Part shown: in pieces, positions 8,281 to 17,319 of the stretch | Position numbering within the stretch: the first letter of the stretch is position 1 | Layout of the letters: the number at the start of each line of letters is the position of its first letter | Assembly: GCA_900756575.1 (NCBI GenBank) | Contig: CAAEKQ010000014.1 | Span: 1-48,930 of the forward strand | DNA length: 48,930 nucleotides | Origin: an uncultured Oscillospiraceae bacterium | GTDB taxonomy: Bacteria > Bacillota > Clostridia > Oscillospirales > Oscillospiraceae | Reading direction: 5' to 3' | Notes under the pieces: generated by a model | The model's database searches: none | What the model was told of the DNA's origin: nothing | What the model saw: the letters and a program-made list of their open reading frames with translations, nothing else | Program-made: the position numbers and the translations under genes

Positions 8281-8309
8281 TTGACGAAAAACCAATTGTT
8301 GGGTACAAT
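8281..8309 (+). promoter_or_regulatory. Promoter of the SLH/leucine-rich-repeat gene
   Basis: TTGACG (8281-8286), 17 bases, TACAAT (8304-8309). AAGGAG at 8327-8332 serves the ATG at 8341. Confidence 0.8.
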
Positions 8310-8340
8310 AGGCTTATCTAAACGATAAGGAGAGAGCACC

Positions 8341-9597
8341 ATGAAACGAAAACTCACCAGTTTGCTGTTGGTGTTGGCAATGGTCTTTGCCCTGCTGCCT
8401 GCATCGGTATTTGCGGCAGATACGGAGAAGCCGGAGTATCAGGGCTTCCAATATACCGTAACGAATGACGGCATTGAGCTGCTGACATATCATGACAAGG
8501 ATGCGACGGAATTGACCATTCCCGCTGAGATCGACGGGAAACCGGTTATTGCCTGCACCGAGGGCTTCTTTAAGGGCATGAATCAGCTGAAAAAGGTCAC
8601 ATTTCTTGAGGGCTTCCAGAGCATTTATACCTCCGCATTTGAGGATTGCACGGCGCTGGAGGAAATCGTGGTGCCTGATAGTCTCTGCGATTTCGGCGCG
8701 GGCGCATTTTACGGCTGCACCAGTCTGAAATCCATCAAAATCAATGCAGGCGGCAAGCGCAACTGGCTGCTGAGCGATGTGTTCAGCGGCTGCACCAGCC
8801 TGGAGAATGTGGAAATCGAAGACGGACTCGGTCGGATCTTTAGCAGAGCATTCCGGAACTGCACCAGCCTCAAGTCCATCTACATCCCCGCCAGCGTCTA
8901 CATGATCGACAAGGAGGCCTTTGACGGCTGCACCAATCTGACCATCCACGGTGTTGCAGGCTCCACGGCCCAGCGGTTTGCCGAGGCCATGGACATTCCC
9001 TTTGTGGCGGAGGATTATCCCGGCAGCTTTCAGGATGTGAATGGGGATCGGTTCTACGGGGTGCCCGTGCTGTGGGCAGCTGAGAACGGCATTACCAACG
9101 GCTACACCGACAATACCTTCCGCCCCAATCGCACCTGTACCCGCGCCGAAATGGTAACGTTCCTCTGGCGGCTGGAATACTGCCCGGAGCCTTCCACCAC
9201 GGAGACAAAGTTTACCGATCTCAGAAAGAATTCCTTCTATGAAAAAGCTGTGCTTTGGGCCGCCGAAAACGGCATTGTCAACGGTGTGTCCGAAACCAAG
9301 TTTTGCCCCAATGCGCCCGTCAAACGCAGTGAAGTGGTGGCGCTGCTCTATCGTCTGGACAAGGAACCCAAGTATGATACTTCCGCTGGTTCTGCATTCA
9401 AGGATGTGGACCCGGAAAAGGACAGCGGACGGTTCTATTATGACGCCATGTGCTGGGCTACACAGAACGACATTGTAAAGGGATACCCGGATAACACGTT
9501 CCAGCCCAACGCCTATTGTAAGCGCGGCGAGATCGTAACGTTCCTGTACCGCAACCTGGGCCCCTATCTTGCAAAGTATGACGACTATATCAGCTAA
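8341..9597 (+). CDS. Secreted BspA-type leucine-rich-repeat protein with three SLH domains
   Basis: 418 residues. A clear signal peptide (residues 1-25, ending ASVFA) is followed by BspA/Treponema-type leucine-rich repeats (about 55-215; recurring FxxCTxLxxIxIP). Three S-layer homology domains follow (about 228-275, 290-338, 350-400), each with a WAAENGI- or WATQNDI-like core and a F(R/C/Q)PN motif. SLH domains bind secondary cell wall polymer, so the protein should be displayed on the cell surface, with the repeats available for binding. The ligand is unknown. It is transcribed alone from a consensus promoter and closed by a hairpin terminator. Confidence 0.9.
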   Translation: MKRKLTSLLLVLAMVFALLPASVFAADTEKPEYQGFQYTVTNDGIELLTYHDKDATELTIPAEIDGKPVIACTEGFFKGMNQLKKVTFLEGFQSIYTSAFEDCTALEEIVVPDSLCDFGAGAFYGCTSLKSIKINAGGKRNWLLSDVFSGCTSLENVEIEDGLGRIFSRAFRNCTSLKSIYIPASVYMIDKEAFDGCTNLTIHGVAGSTAQRFAEAMDIPFVAEDYPGSFQDVNGDRFYGVPVLWAAENGITNGYTDNTFRPNRTCTRAEMVTFLWRLEYCPEPSTTETKFTDLRKNSFYEKAVLWAAENGIVNGVSETKFCPNAPVKRSEVVALLYRLDKEPKYDTSAGSAFKDVDPEKDSGRFYYDAMCWATQNDIVKGYPDNTFQPNAYCKRGEIVTFLYRNLGPYLAKYDDYIS

Positions 9598-9613
9598 TGT
9601 GATCGAAATAGGT

Positions 9614-9646
9614 AAAGCTCCTTCGGGCCTTCCGGGGGAGCTTTTC
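9614..9646 (+). terminator. Terminator after the SLH protein
   Basis: AAAGCTCC (9614-9621) pairs with GGAGCTTT (9637-9644) around a GC-rich loop, ending in TTTT. It lies 17 bases after the stop codon. Confidence 0.8.
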
Positions 9647-9752
9647 TGTGCACAAAAGCTCCCGGACGAAATATCCGGGAAACTGCTGAATTTCCACCAA
9701 TATTTTTAGCGAGCCTGACGGAGAAATATTTTGCAGCTGCCCGGACGTATAC

Positions 9753-9780
9753 TTGACAGCTATGTTATACTATTTATATA
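9753..9780 (+). promoter_or_regulatory. Promoter of the ABC exporter operon
   Basis: TTGACA (9753-9758), 16 bases, TATATA (9775-9780). Transcription would start close to 9787, exactly where the leader hairpin begins. Confidence 0.7.
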
Positions 9781-9786
9781 CGGTCT

Positions 9787-9826
9787 CAGGGATATTTCGT
9801 TTTCTGCGAATATCCCTGGATTTTTT
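9787..9826 (+). terminator. Leader hairpin with T-run ahead of the ABC exporter (possible attenuator)
   Basis: CAGGGATATT (9787-9796) pairs with AATATCCCTG (9809-9818) and is followed by GA and TTTTTT (9821-9826). It has the shape of an intrinsic terminator but lies between promoter and first gene, since the upstream gene already has its own terminator. It could abort transcripts conditionally. The remaining leader, 9827-9887, holds a 12-codon frame at 9829-9864 without a ribosome binding site. Confidence 0.55.
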
Positions 9827-9887
9827 CTATGAATCAGAGAAGATGTGAATCTGAGAAGAAGTGAAATGAGAAAGGAGCTGTTTTCCT

Positions 9888-11772
<1,885 letters not shown>

Positions 11773-11786
<14 letters not shown>

Positions 11787-13512
11787 ACCCGGTGTGGTTC
11801 GGCGGCTGATGGCCTATCTGCGCCCCCGAAAAAAGACGGTGGCGCTGGCGCTGCTGCTGGCGATGGTGGTAACGGTCAGCGACTTGGTGCGCCCGGTGCT
11901 GGTGGGCAACGCCATGGACTCCATTACCGCAGGCAGTACATTCTCTGTGATCGTTCGGTATTCCGCCGTGTATATGGGCATTCTGGTGCTGGGCACCTGC
12001 TGCAATGCCATTGAGCTGTGGATGCTCCAAAAGCTTGGCCAGGACATCATTCTGGAGATTCGACAGCAGCTGTTCCGGCATATCCACAGCCTGTCTCTTC
12101 GATTTTTCGACATTACCCCCGTTGGCCGAATCGTCACCCGCGTGACCAACGATGTAGAAACCCTCAACGAGCTGTTTTCTACCATTTTGGTGACCATGGT
12201 GAAAAATGCGGTGCTGATCCTGGGCTATGCCGGGGTGATGCTGTATCTCAACTGGAAGCTGGCGCTGGTGAGCTTTATTCTGCTGCCGCTGGTGGTCTAT
12301 CTCACCCGGCTGTTTACCAAGCTCTATCGCACCACCCATCGGATCACCCGAACCAAGGTGTCCGCCATGAACACCTACCTGTCCGAGAACCTTTCTGCCA
12401 TGAAGCTCATCCAGGTATTCCACCGGGAACGGGAAAAGCAGCGGGAATTCCGGCAGCGCTCCGGGGATCTGTTCCAGTCCAACTTCCGGGAGATCGTGGT
12501 GTACGGCACGTTCCGCCCGGTGATTTACTTCATCAGCATTCTGGCGCTGGCCTCGGTGCTGGGCTTTGGCGGCAAGCAGGTGATGGATGGGGCGCTGTCC
12601 ATCGGCACCTTGTATATCTTCACCAGCTATGTGAAGTCCTTCTTTGAGCCCATCCAGTCTCTGTCCGACCAGTTTGGCACCTTGCAGTCCGCCATGGCTG
12701 CCGGTGAAAAAATCTTTACCCTGATGGACGAGGAACCCCAGATTCGCCAGCCGGAAAACCCAAAGCCCATGGCTGCGGTGAAGGGCAGAATCGAGTTTGA
12801 GCACGTCTGGTTCTCCTACGACGGGGAGGAATGGGTGCTCCGGGATGTGAGCTTTGTGATCGAGCCCGGGCAGACTGCCGCATTTGTGGGAGCTACCGGC
12901 GCCGGAAAAAGCTCCATTCTGAACCTGATTGGCCGGTACTACGACATTCAAAAGGGCAGAATCACTCTGGACGGCGTGGACATTCGGGAGCTGGATCTCA
13001 AGGATCTCCGCCGGGCCATTGGTCAGGTGCAGCAGGATGTATTCCTGTTCACCGGCGATATTCAGGGCAATATCCGCCTGCGGGAGGATGAGATTTCCGA
13101 CGGAAAGGTGCATGATGCGGCGAAGTTCGTCGGCGCGGACAGCTTCATTGATCGGTTGGAGCAGGGCTATGAAACGGCTGTCACCGAGCGTGGCTCTACG
13201 TTGTCCGCCGGTCAGAGGCAGCTACTGAGCTTTGCACGTACTCTGGCTTTTGACCCGGATGTGCTGGTCATGGACGAAGCCACGGCCAACATCGACACCG
13301 AAACCGAGGGCCTGATTCAGGAGGCCATGGCCAAGATGATGCAGGGCCGGACGACCATTGTGGTGGCCCATCGGCTCTCCACCATTCAGCATGCGGATCA
13401 GATCATGGTCATGCACCACGGTCAGCTGCGGGAGCAGGGCACCCATCAGGAGCTTCTGGCCCAGAACGGCATTTATAAAAAGCTGTATGACTTGCAGCGC
13501 AGAACCGTATAA
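11773..13512 (+). CDS. ABC exporter half-transporter with canonical ATPase site
   Basis: 579 residues from MQKTKPGVVRRL. The ATG at 11773 has AGGAGG at 11761-11766, inside the end of the previous gene; an earlier in-frame start would only extend into that gene. Six membrane helices precede a nucleotide-binding domain with GATGAGKSS near residue 373, the signature LSAGQRQLL and Walker B VLVMDEATA, which keeps the catalytic glutamate. It should therefore provide the active hydrolysis site while its partner provides the degenerate one. Translational coupling through the overlap implies equal production. A bidirectional terminator follows. Confidence 0.9.
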
Positions 13513-13522
13513 GGCGCAAAAT

Positions 13523-13553
13523 AACCCCGGATGCAGCCGCATCCGGGGTTTTG
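13523..13553. terminator. Bidirectional terminator between convergent operons
   Basis: AACCCCGGATGC and GCATCCGGGGTT pair perfectly around a 4-base loop, with TTTT to the right and an A-rich stretch to the left, so it can serve both the exporter operon and the leftward ATPase gene. Confidence 0.85.
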
Positions 13554-13564
13554 CTATGTAGAAA

Positions 13565-15640
13565 TCACTCCAGCAGATTGGTCATGCTCTTAAGGCTGAT
13601 GCCCAGGGTGGACATATTGTGGAGCAGAGCGGAGGTGGTGGGGGGAAGAATGCCTGCCACGCCCAGAATAATCAGCATCATGTTAAACGAGATGATAAAC
13701 CGATAATTCCCATGAATCCGTGCCATCAGAGCGTCGCTGATTTTCCGCATGGTTACCAGGCAACGGAGATCCTCGGCGGAGATGGTGATGTCCGCAACCT
13801 CCCGGGCAATGGCTGCGCCAGTGGAGATGGAAACGCCAGCATCTGCTTCAGACAGGGCAGGGGAATCATTGACACCGTCACCGATCATAATGACCTTGCG
13901 TCCGGCCTCGTGCTCCTTCCGCACAAAGGCGGCCTTGTCCTCGGGCAAAACCTCGGCATGAAATTCCGTTACGCCGACTTCTTTGGCCACGGCTTGAGCG
14001 GTACGGTAGCTGTCGCCGGTCATCATAACGATTTTATGAAGGCCCAACTCCTTAAGCTGGGCAATGACCTCCTTGGCCTCCTGGCGCAGAGGATCTTCAA
14101 TGCAGATGACAGCAGCCAGCGTGCCGCCAACGGCCAGATACAGATGGGAATACTGGGGCGGTAGGGCATCAAACTTGGCCTGATCCTCGGGCAGAACCAC
14201 GCAGCCCTCGTCCTCGAAGACGAAGTGATGACTGCCAATGACAACCTTTTCACCATCGACCCGGCTGGAAATGCCGTGGGCCACCACATATTCCACCTTG
14301 GAGTGGCGCTCCTCGTGTCTGAGGTTCCGGAGCTTTGCTTCCTCAACCACGGCGTTTGCCATGGAGTGGGGATAGTGCTCCTCCAGGCAGGCGGCCAGAC
14401 GGAGCATTTCGTCCTCCTTCATGCCGCCGAAGGGAACGACTTCTCGAACCTTGGGGCAGGCATAGGTCAGGGTGCCGGTTTTGTCGAATACGATGGTATC
14501 CGCCTGGCTGACCGCCTCCAGAAACTTGCCGCCTTTGACGGAGATATGATGGGTGCTGCTCTCCCGCATGGCAGAAAGAACGGCCAGGGGCATACTGAGC
14601 TTCAGCGCACAGGAGAAGTCCACCATCAAAATGGACAGCGCCTTGGTGACATTCCTGGTGACAAGGTAGGTGAGAATGGTGCCGCCCAGAGAATAGGGCA
14701 CCAGCCGGTCTGCCAGATGGGACGCCTTGTCCTCGGTGGCGGATTTCAGCTTCTCCGATGCCTCAATCATCTCCACAATCTTGTCATAGCGGCCACTGCC
14801 GGAGGTTTTTTCCACGCGGATGGTGCATTCGCCTTCCTCCACCACGGTTCCGGCATAGGCATAGCTGCCCTCTGCCTTCCGAACGGGCATGGACTCGCCG
14901 GTGATGGAAGCCTGGTTGACGGTTGCTTCGCCGCCCACTACGGTGCCGTCCAGAGGAATCATGCCGCCGGTGCGAACCACGATTTCGTCGCCCTTTTCCA
15001 CGTCGCGGACAGGGAGCAGAATCTCCTGACCGCCGCGAATGGTCCAAACCTTGTCCACATTCAGGCTCATGGTGCGGGCCAGATCGTCTACGGACTTCTT
15101 GTGCGTCCACTCCTCCAGAATTTCGCCGATGCCCAGAAGGAACATTACGGAGGATGCAGTGGCAAAGTCGCCCCGAAGCATGGAAACGGTGATGGCGGTG
15201 GCGTCGAGCACCGGTACCTCCAGCTTGCCCTTTGTCAGCGTTCGAAGTCCCTCGTAGATATACTTAACGGACTTGACCGCGGTAATCACGGTGCGGACGG
15301 GCATCGGCAAAAACAGCTTGGACGCACAGCGGCGCACCACGCGCATCACCAGTTTGTCCTCATACTCCCGGTTCAGCGCACGTCCGGTGTGATCCGGTAC
15401 CAGCGCAACGGCCTTGGGATCCTCATAATGGAACCGGCTCAGGGCATGAATCACTTGGCTGCGGGGGCAGTTATAGCGGATGATGGCATCACTGGTGCGG
15501 TCATAGACCTTAACGCTGGTGATGCCGGGGATATTTAACAGATAATACTCCAGTACATCGGCACGTTCCAGAGTCATGCGGCCACCGTGAAGGTGTACCC
15601 GCATCCGTCCGGCGGACTGGTGCAGAACAGAACATTTCAT
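13565..15640 (-). CDS. P1B-type metal ATPase, FezB-like (candidate ferrosome ATPase)
   Basis: 691 residues from MKCSVLHQ, with GGAGG before the ATG at 15640. The N-terminus has HQSAGRMRVHL and a metal-binding-like fold that lacks the CxxC of copper pumps. Core P-type motifs are TGESMPV (near 248), the phosphorylation site DKTGTLT (near 386) and GDGVNDSP (near 585). The membrane metal site reads SCALKLSMP (near 341) instead of the copper-type CPC. Together with the small DUF6110-like gene just upstream and the Feo genes, this resembles FezB, the P1B-6 ATPase needed for ferrosome formation. Iron is thus the favoured substrate; another divalent metal is possible. Confidence 0.85.
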   Translation of the reverse strand: MKCSVLHQSAGRMRVHLHGGRMTLERADVLEYYLLNIPGITSVKVYDRTSDAIIRYNCPRSQVIHALSRFHYEDPKAVALVPDHTGRALNREYEDKLVMRVVRRCASKLFLPMPVRTVITAVKSVKYIYEGLRTLTKGKLEVPVLDATAITVSMLRGDFATASSVMFLLGIGEILEEWTHKKSVDDLARTMSLNVDKVWTIRGGQEILLPVRDVEKGDEIVVRTGGMIPLDGTVVGGEATVNQASITGESMPVRKAEGSYAYAGTVVEEGECTIRVEKTSGSGRYDKIVEMIEASEKLKSATEDKASHLADRLVPYSLGGTILTYLVTRNVTKALSILMVDFSCALKLSMPLAVLSAMRESSTHHISVKGGKFLEAVSQADTIVFDKTGTLTYACPKVREVVPFGGMKEDEMLRLAACLEEHYPHSMANAVVEEAKLRNLRHEERHSKVEYVVAHGISSRVDGEKVVIGSHHFVFEDEGCVVLPEDQAKFDALPPQYSHLYLAVGGTLAAVICIEDPLRQEAKEVIAQLKELGLHKIVMMTGDSYRTAQAVAKEVGVTEFHAEVLPEDKAAFVRKEHEAGRKVIMIGDGVNDSPALSEADAGVSISTGAAIAREVADITISAEDLRCLVTMRKISDALMARIHGNYRFIISFNMMLIILGVAGILPPTTSALLHNMSTLGISLKSMTNLLE

Positions 15641-15685
15641 GAACGAAGCCTCCAAAGGTAGAATTTTGCGGTGTGAACGCAAACA

Positions 15686-15718
15686 GTGGTTCGTGCGCAA
15701 TCCATGCCCACGAACCAC
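15686..15718 (-). other. Intercistronic hairpin between the DUF6110-like and ATPase genes
   Basis: Perfect 10-bp arms GTGGTTCGTG (15686-15695) and CACGAACCAC (15709-15718) with a 13-base loop. No T-run follows on the minus strand, so it is more likely an RNA processing or stabilising element that sets the ratio of the two products than a full terminator. Confidence 0.65.
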
Positions 15719-15735
15719 CATACGTAAGTCAGAGC

Positions 15736-16035
15736 TTATTCAGCAGCTGCCTCGACAGTCTCCTCAGCCTCGTCTGCGACCTCAGCGGCGGTATCCTCAA
15801 CCAGCTCAGCCTCGGCCTCTGCCCGCTGCTCGTTGATCTCCTTGGCGTCGGCCAGAACATCATCGCAGTTTTCCTTAATGGTAGTGGCAGTGGTCATCAC
15901 GCACTCCTTGGCGCGGAGGACAGCGGCGGTTGCATGGGTGTAAGCCTTCTTGGCGTCCTTGCTGGAGAGAATCTTTACACCGGCAGTGCCGAACAGAACG
16001 CCGCCTGCAAACAAACCGATTTTATCCCATTTCAT
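15736..16035 (-). CDS. DUF6110-like small membrane protein (FezA-like candidate)
   Basis: 99 residues. The N-terminus is hydrophobic and glycine-rich (IGLFAGGVLFGTAGVKIL), followed by a conserved-looking amphipathic stretch (SSKDAKKAYTHATAAVLR) and an acidic Glu/Ala tail. It has one probable membrane helix. I recognise the SKDAKK-YTH pattern as that of small proteins encoded beside P1B ATPases in gut clostridia. In ferrosome (fez) operons the membrane protein FezA precedes FezB in the same order. The ATG at 16035 has AGGAGG nine bases upstream. The function is inferred from neighbour and pattern only. Confidence 0.75.
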   Translation of the reverse strand: MKWDKIGLFAGGVLFGTAGVKILSSKDAKKAYTHATAAVLRAKECVMTTATTIKENCDDVLADAKEINEQRAEAEAELVEDTAAEVADEAEETVEAAAE

Positions 16036-16079
16036 ATGAAAAACCTCCTGTAAAAGTAGAATATATCTTATGTTCCCGC

Positions 16080-16088
16080 ATTATAGCA
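16080..16088 (-). promoter_or_regulatory. Extended -10 promoter for the DUF6110-like/ATPase pair
   Basis: The minus strand reads TGCTATAAT (16088-16080), a TGn-extended -10 box; no good -35 is seen. Upstream, two CTAAC motifs (16132-16136 and 16163-16167) repeat the motif seen at the feo promoter. The gap 16036-16162 otherwise holds nothing coding. Confidence 0.55.
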
Positions 16089-16162
16089 GTGTATTTTTTG
16101 GTTTTCCACTCCAAAACGACACAAGTTTTGACTAACCGTCAATTTTTGTGCAATAGTGATAG

Positions 16163-16519
16163 CTAACTTTTGACAGGAACCGAGATCTTTCGATATTCTC
16201 TGGGCGATACGCCATATACATCCCGAAAGGCTGCGGAGAATTTGCTGGCATTTTCATAGCCGTAATCACCGGCAATTTTTAGGATGGAATCCCGGGAGGA
16301 ACGCAGAGCCTGTGCCGCCGCCTGCATCCGCTGAATTTTGAACCAGGCATAGAGGCTCATCCCGTGATCTTCGCGGAAGTGCTTTTTCAGCGTGGTGCCG
16401 GAGACGCCGAATTCCTCGGTGAGCTCCTCCAGGGTGACATGGCGGCTAAGATTATCGAGAAGATACTGCTCGGTATGCTTTGCCAGTGTACCAGGCTCCA
16501 GACGTGTGTAGGTACTCAT
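16163..16519 (-). CDS. AraC-family regulator, DNA-binding domain only
   Basis: 118 residues from MSTYTRLEPGT. Two helix-turn-helix units are visible: VTLEELTEEFGVSGTTLKKH and ILKIAGDYGYENASKFSAAF, ending with the signature GVSPREYRK. There is no effector domain, unlike most AraC proteins of about 300 residues, so the signal must come from elsewhere or the protein may act constitutively when made. GAGGAA precedes the ATG. Its ATG overlaps the stop of the 40-aa membrane peptide (ATGA), coupling translation to it. Position suggests control of the metal genes around it. Confidence 0.88.
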   Translation of the reverse strand: MSTYTRLEPGTLAKHTEQYLLDNLSRHVTLEELTEEFGVSGTTLKKHFREDHGMSLYAWFKIQRMQAAAQALRSSRDSILKIAGDYGYENASKFSAAFRDVYGVSPREYRKISVPVKS

Positions 16520-16638
16520 GTTGGTTCCTCGCTTTTTTGCTGTTCCTGACGGCGAATGGCTGCGTAGAGGATATGCTTGATTCCGATGATCCCGACGAGC
16601 AGCACTGCCGTCAAGCCAATCCCAATGAGTAATTTCAT
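16516..16638 (-). CDS. 40-residue single-helix membrane peptide
   Basis: Reads MKLLIGIGLTAVLLVGIIGI and ends with KHILYAAIRRQEQQKSEEPT: one membrane helix (about 3-27) and a charged tail. GGAGG lies just before the ATG. ATGA overlaps join it to the winged-helix gene upstream and to the AraC gene downstream, so its translation is locked between two regulators. Its length is too small for homology to be judged by eye. The tight coupling argues that it is real and possibly a regulator or sensor partner. Confidence 0.75.
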   Translation of the reverse strand: MKLLIGIGLTAVLLVGIIGIKHILYAAIRRQEQQKSEEPT

Positions 16639-17036
16639 ACTGCTGCCTCCTGACTGGATGCATTGCGGATTTTCTGGCAAACACCGTCCATTTCCGACAG
16701 GGGAACCTCGGATAACAGATTCAGGGCCAAGCCGGGACGGTCTGCGGCAGGGGGGAGCAGCTGGCACAGCATGGTTTCCACGGTGTCGTAATAGGTGCGG
16801 TAGCGCTGCGCCAATTCCTGCCCGGACTGGGTCAGGCTCCAGATCCCCTGGGGTGTTTTCTCAAAGATGCCCAGTGTGCCCAGGTATTCCAGCGCACGCA
16901 GGGCGCTGGGACGGGCCACCTCCAGGTGCTTTGCTACGTCTACGCATCTCACCCGCGCCCCCTGATCGGTGAGCTGCTTTACCGCCAGCAGATAGCGGAT
17001 GTTGGAAGCCGTCAGGCTCACGGTCTGATTGTCCAT
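16635..17036 (-). CDS. DtxR-like winged-helix regulator lacking obvious metal ligands
   Basis: 133 residues from MDNQTVSLTA, with GGAGG before the ATG at 17036. The layout follows the N-terminal half of DtxR/MntR proteins: TASNIRYLLAVKQL helix, helix-turn-helix VRCVDVAKHLEVARPSALRAL, wing (GIWSLTQSGQELA), then a dimerisation helix. The His/Glu ligands that bind the regulatory metal in DtxR and MntR are not evident: the dimer helix reads RYRTYYDTVETML, with tyrosines where histidine is usual. It sits in the iron operon and is a candidate for binding the CTAAC/GTTAG palindromes. Metal independence is inference; MarR-like ancestry is the alternative. Confidence 0.75.
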   Translation of the reverse strand: MDNQTVSLTASNIRYLLAVKQLTDQGARVRCVDVAKHLEVARPSALRALEYLGTLGIFEKTPQGIWSLTQSGQELAQRYRTYYDTVETMLCQLLPPAADRPGLALNLLSEVPLSEMDGVCQKIRNASSQEAAV

Positions 17037-17072
17037 TGCTTCGACCTCCGTTTCTTGTTGTTCCATAAAGCA

Positions 17073-17106
17073 AAGGGAGACTCGGGAGCGTTTCCCGAAT
17101 CTCCCT
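17073..17106 (-). terminator. Hairpin between the Feo genes and the regulators
   Basis: AAGGGAGACTCGGGA (17073-17087) pairs with TCCCGAATCTCCCTT (17092-17106) with one mismatch. On the minus strand it is followed by a weak T-rich stretch (TGCTTT), so leftward readthrough into the regulator genes is likely partial. Confidence 0.7.
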
Positions 17107-17113
17107 TGAGATG

Positions 17114-17287
17114 TTACTTCTTGGTGGGATGGCAAGCTGAGCAACCGCTGCAGCCTCCGCAGTTCCCGCCGCAGGAGGACTTTCCATTCTTCTTGTCCCG
17201 AACCATGCTGCGGATTATAAGTCCCACAATCACAATCAGTACCAACGTAATGACAATGGTAGACAGATTAGATTTAAGCCAGGTCAT
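17114..17287 (-). CDS. FeoB-associated Cys-rich membrane protein
   Basis: 57 residues, found by translating the gap after feoB. One membrane helix (about 8-27, STIVITLVLIVIVGLIIRS) is followed by a basic linker and a cysteine cluster CGGNCGGCSGCSAC before the C-terminus. This is the layout of the small FeoB-associated Cys-rich family. The ATG follows GGAGGCGACATCTG, and the gene begins 32 bases after the feoB stop. Its role is presumed to be iron handling next to the FeoB channel. Confidence 0.9.
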   Translation of the reverse strand: MTWLKSNLSTIVITLVLIVIVGLIIRSMVRDKKNGKSSCGGNCGGCSGCSACHPTKK

Positions 17288-17319
17288 TCAGATGTCGCCT
17301 CCTTGAAATACAATGAATT

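Noticed and set aside
9829..9864. 12-codon frame ahead of the ABC exporter as an attenuation leader peptide
   Set aside because: It lies after, not before, the hairpin and has no ribosome binding site.
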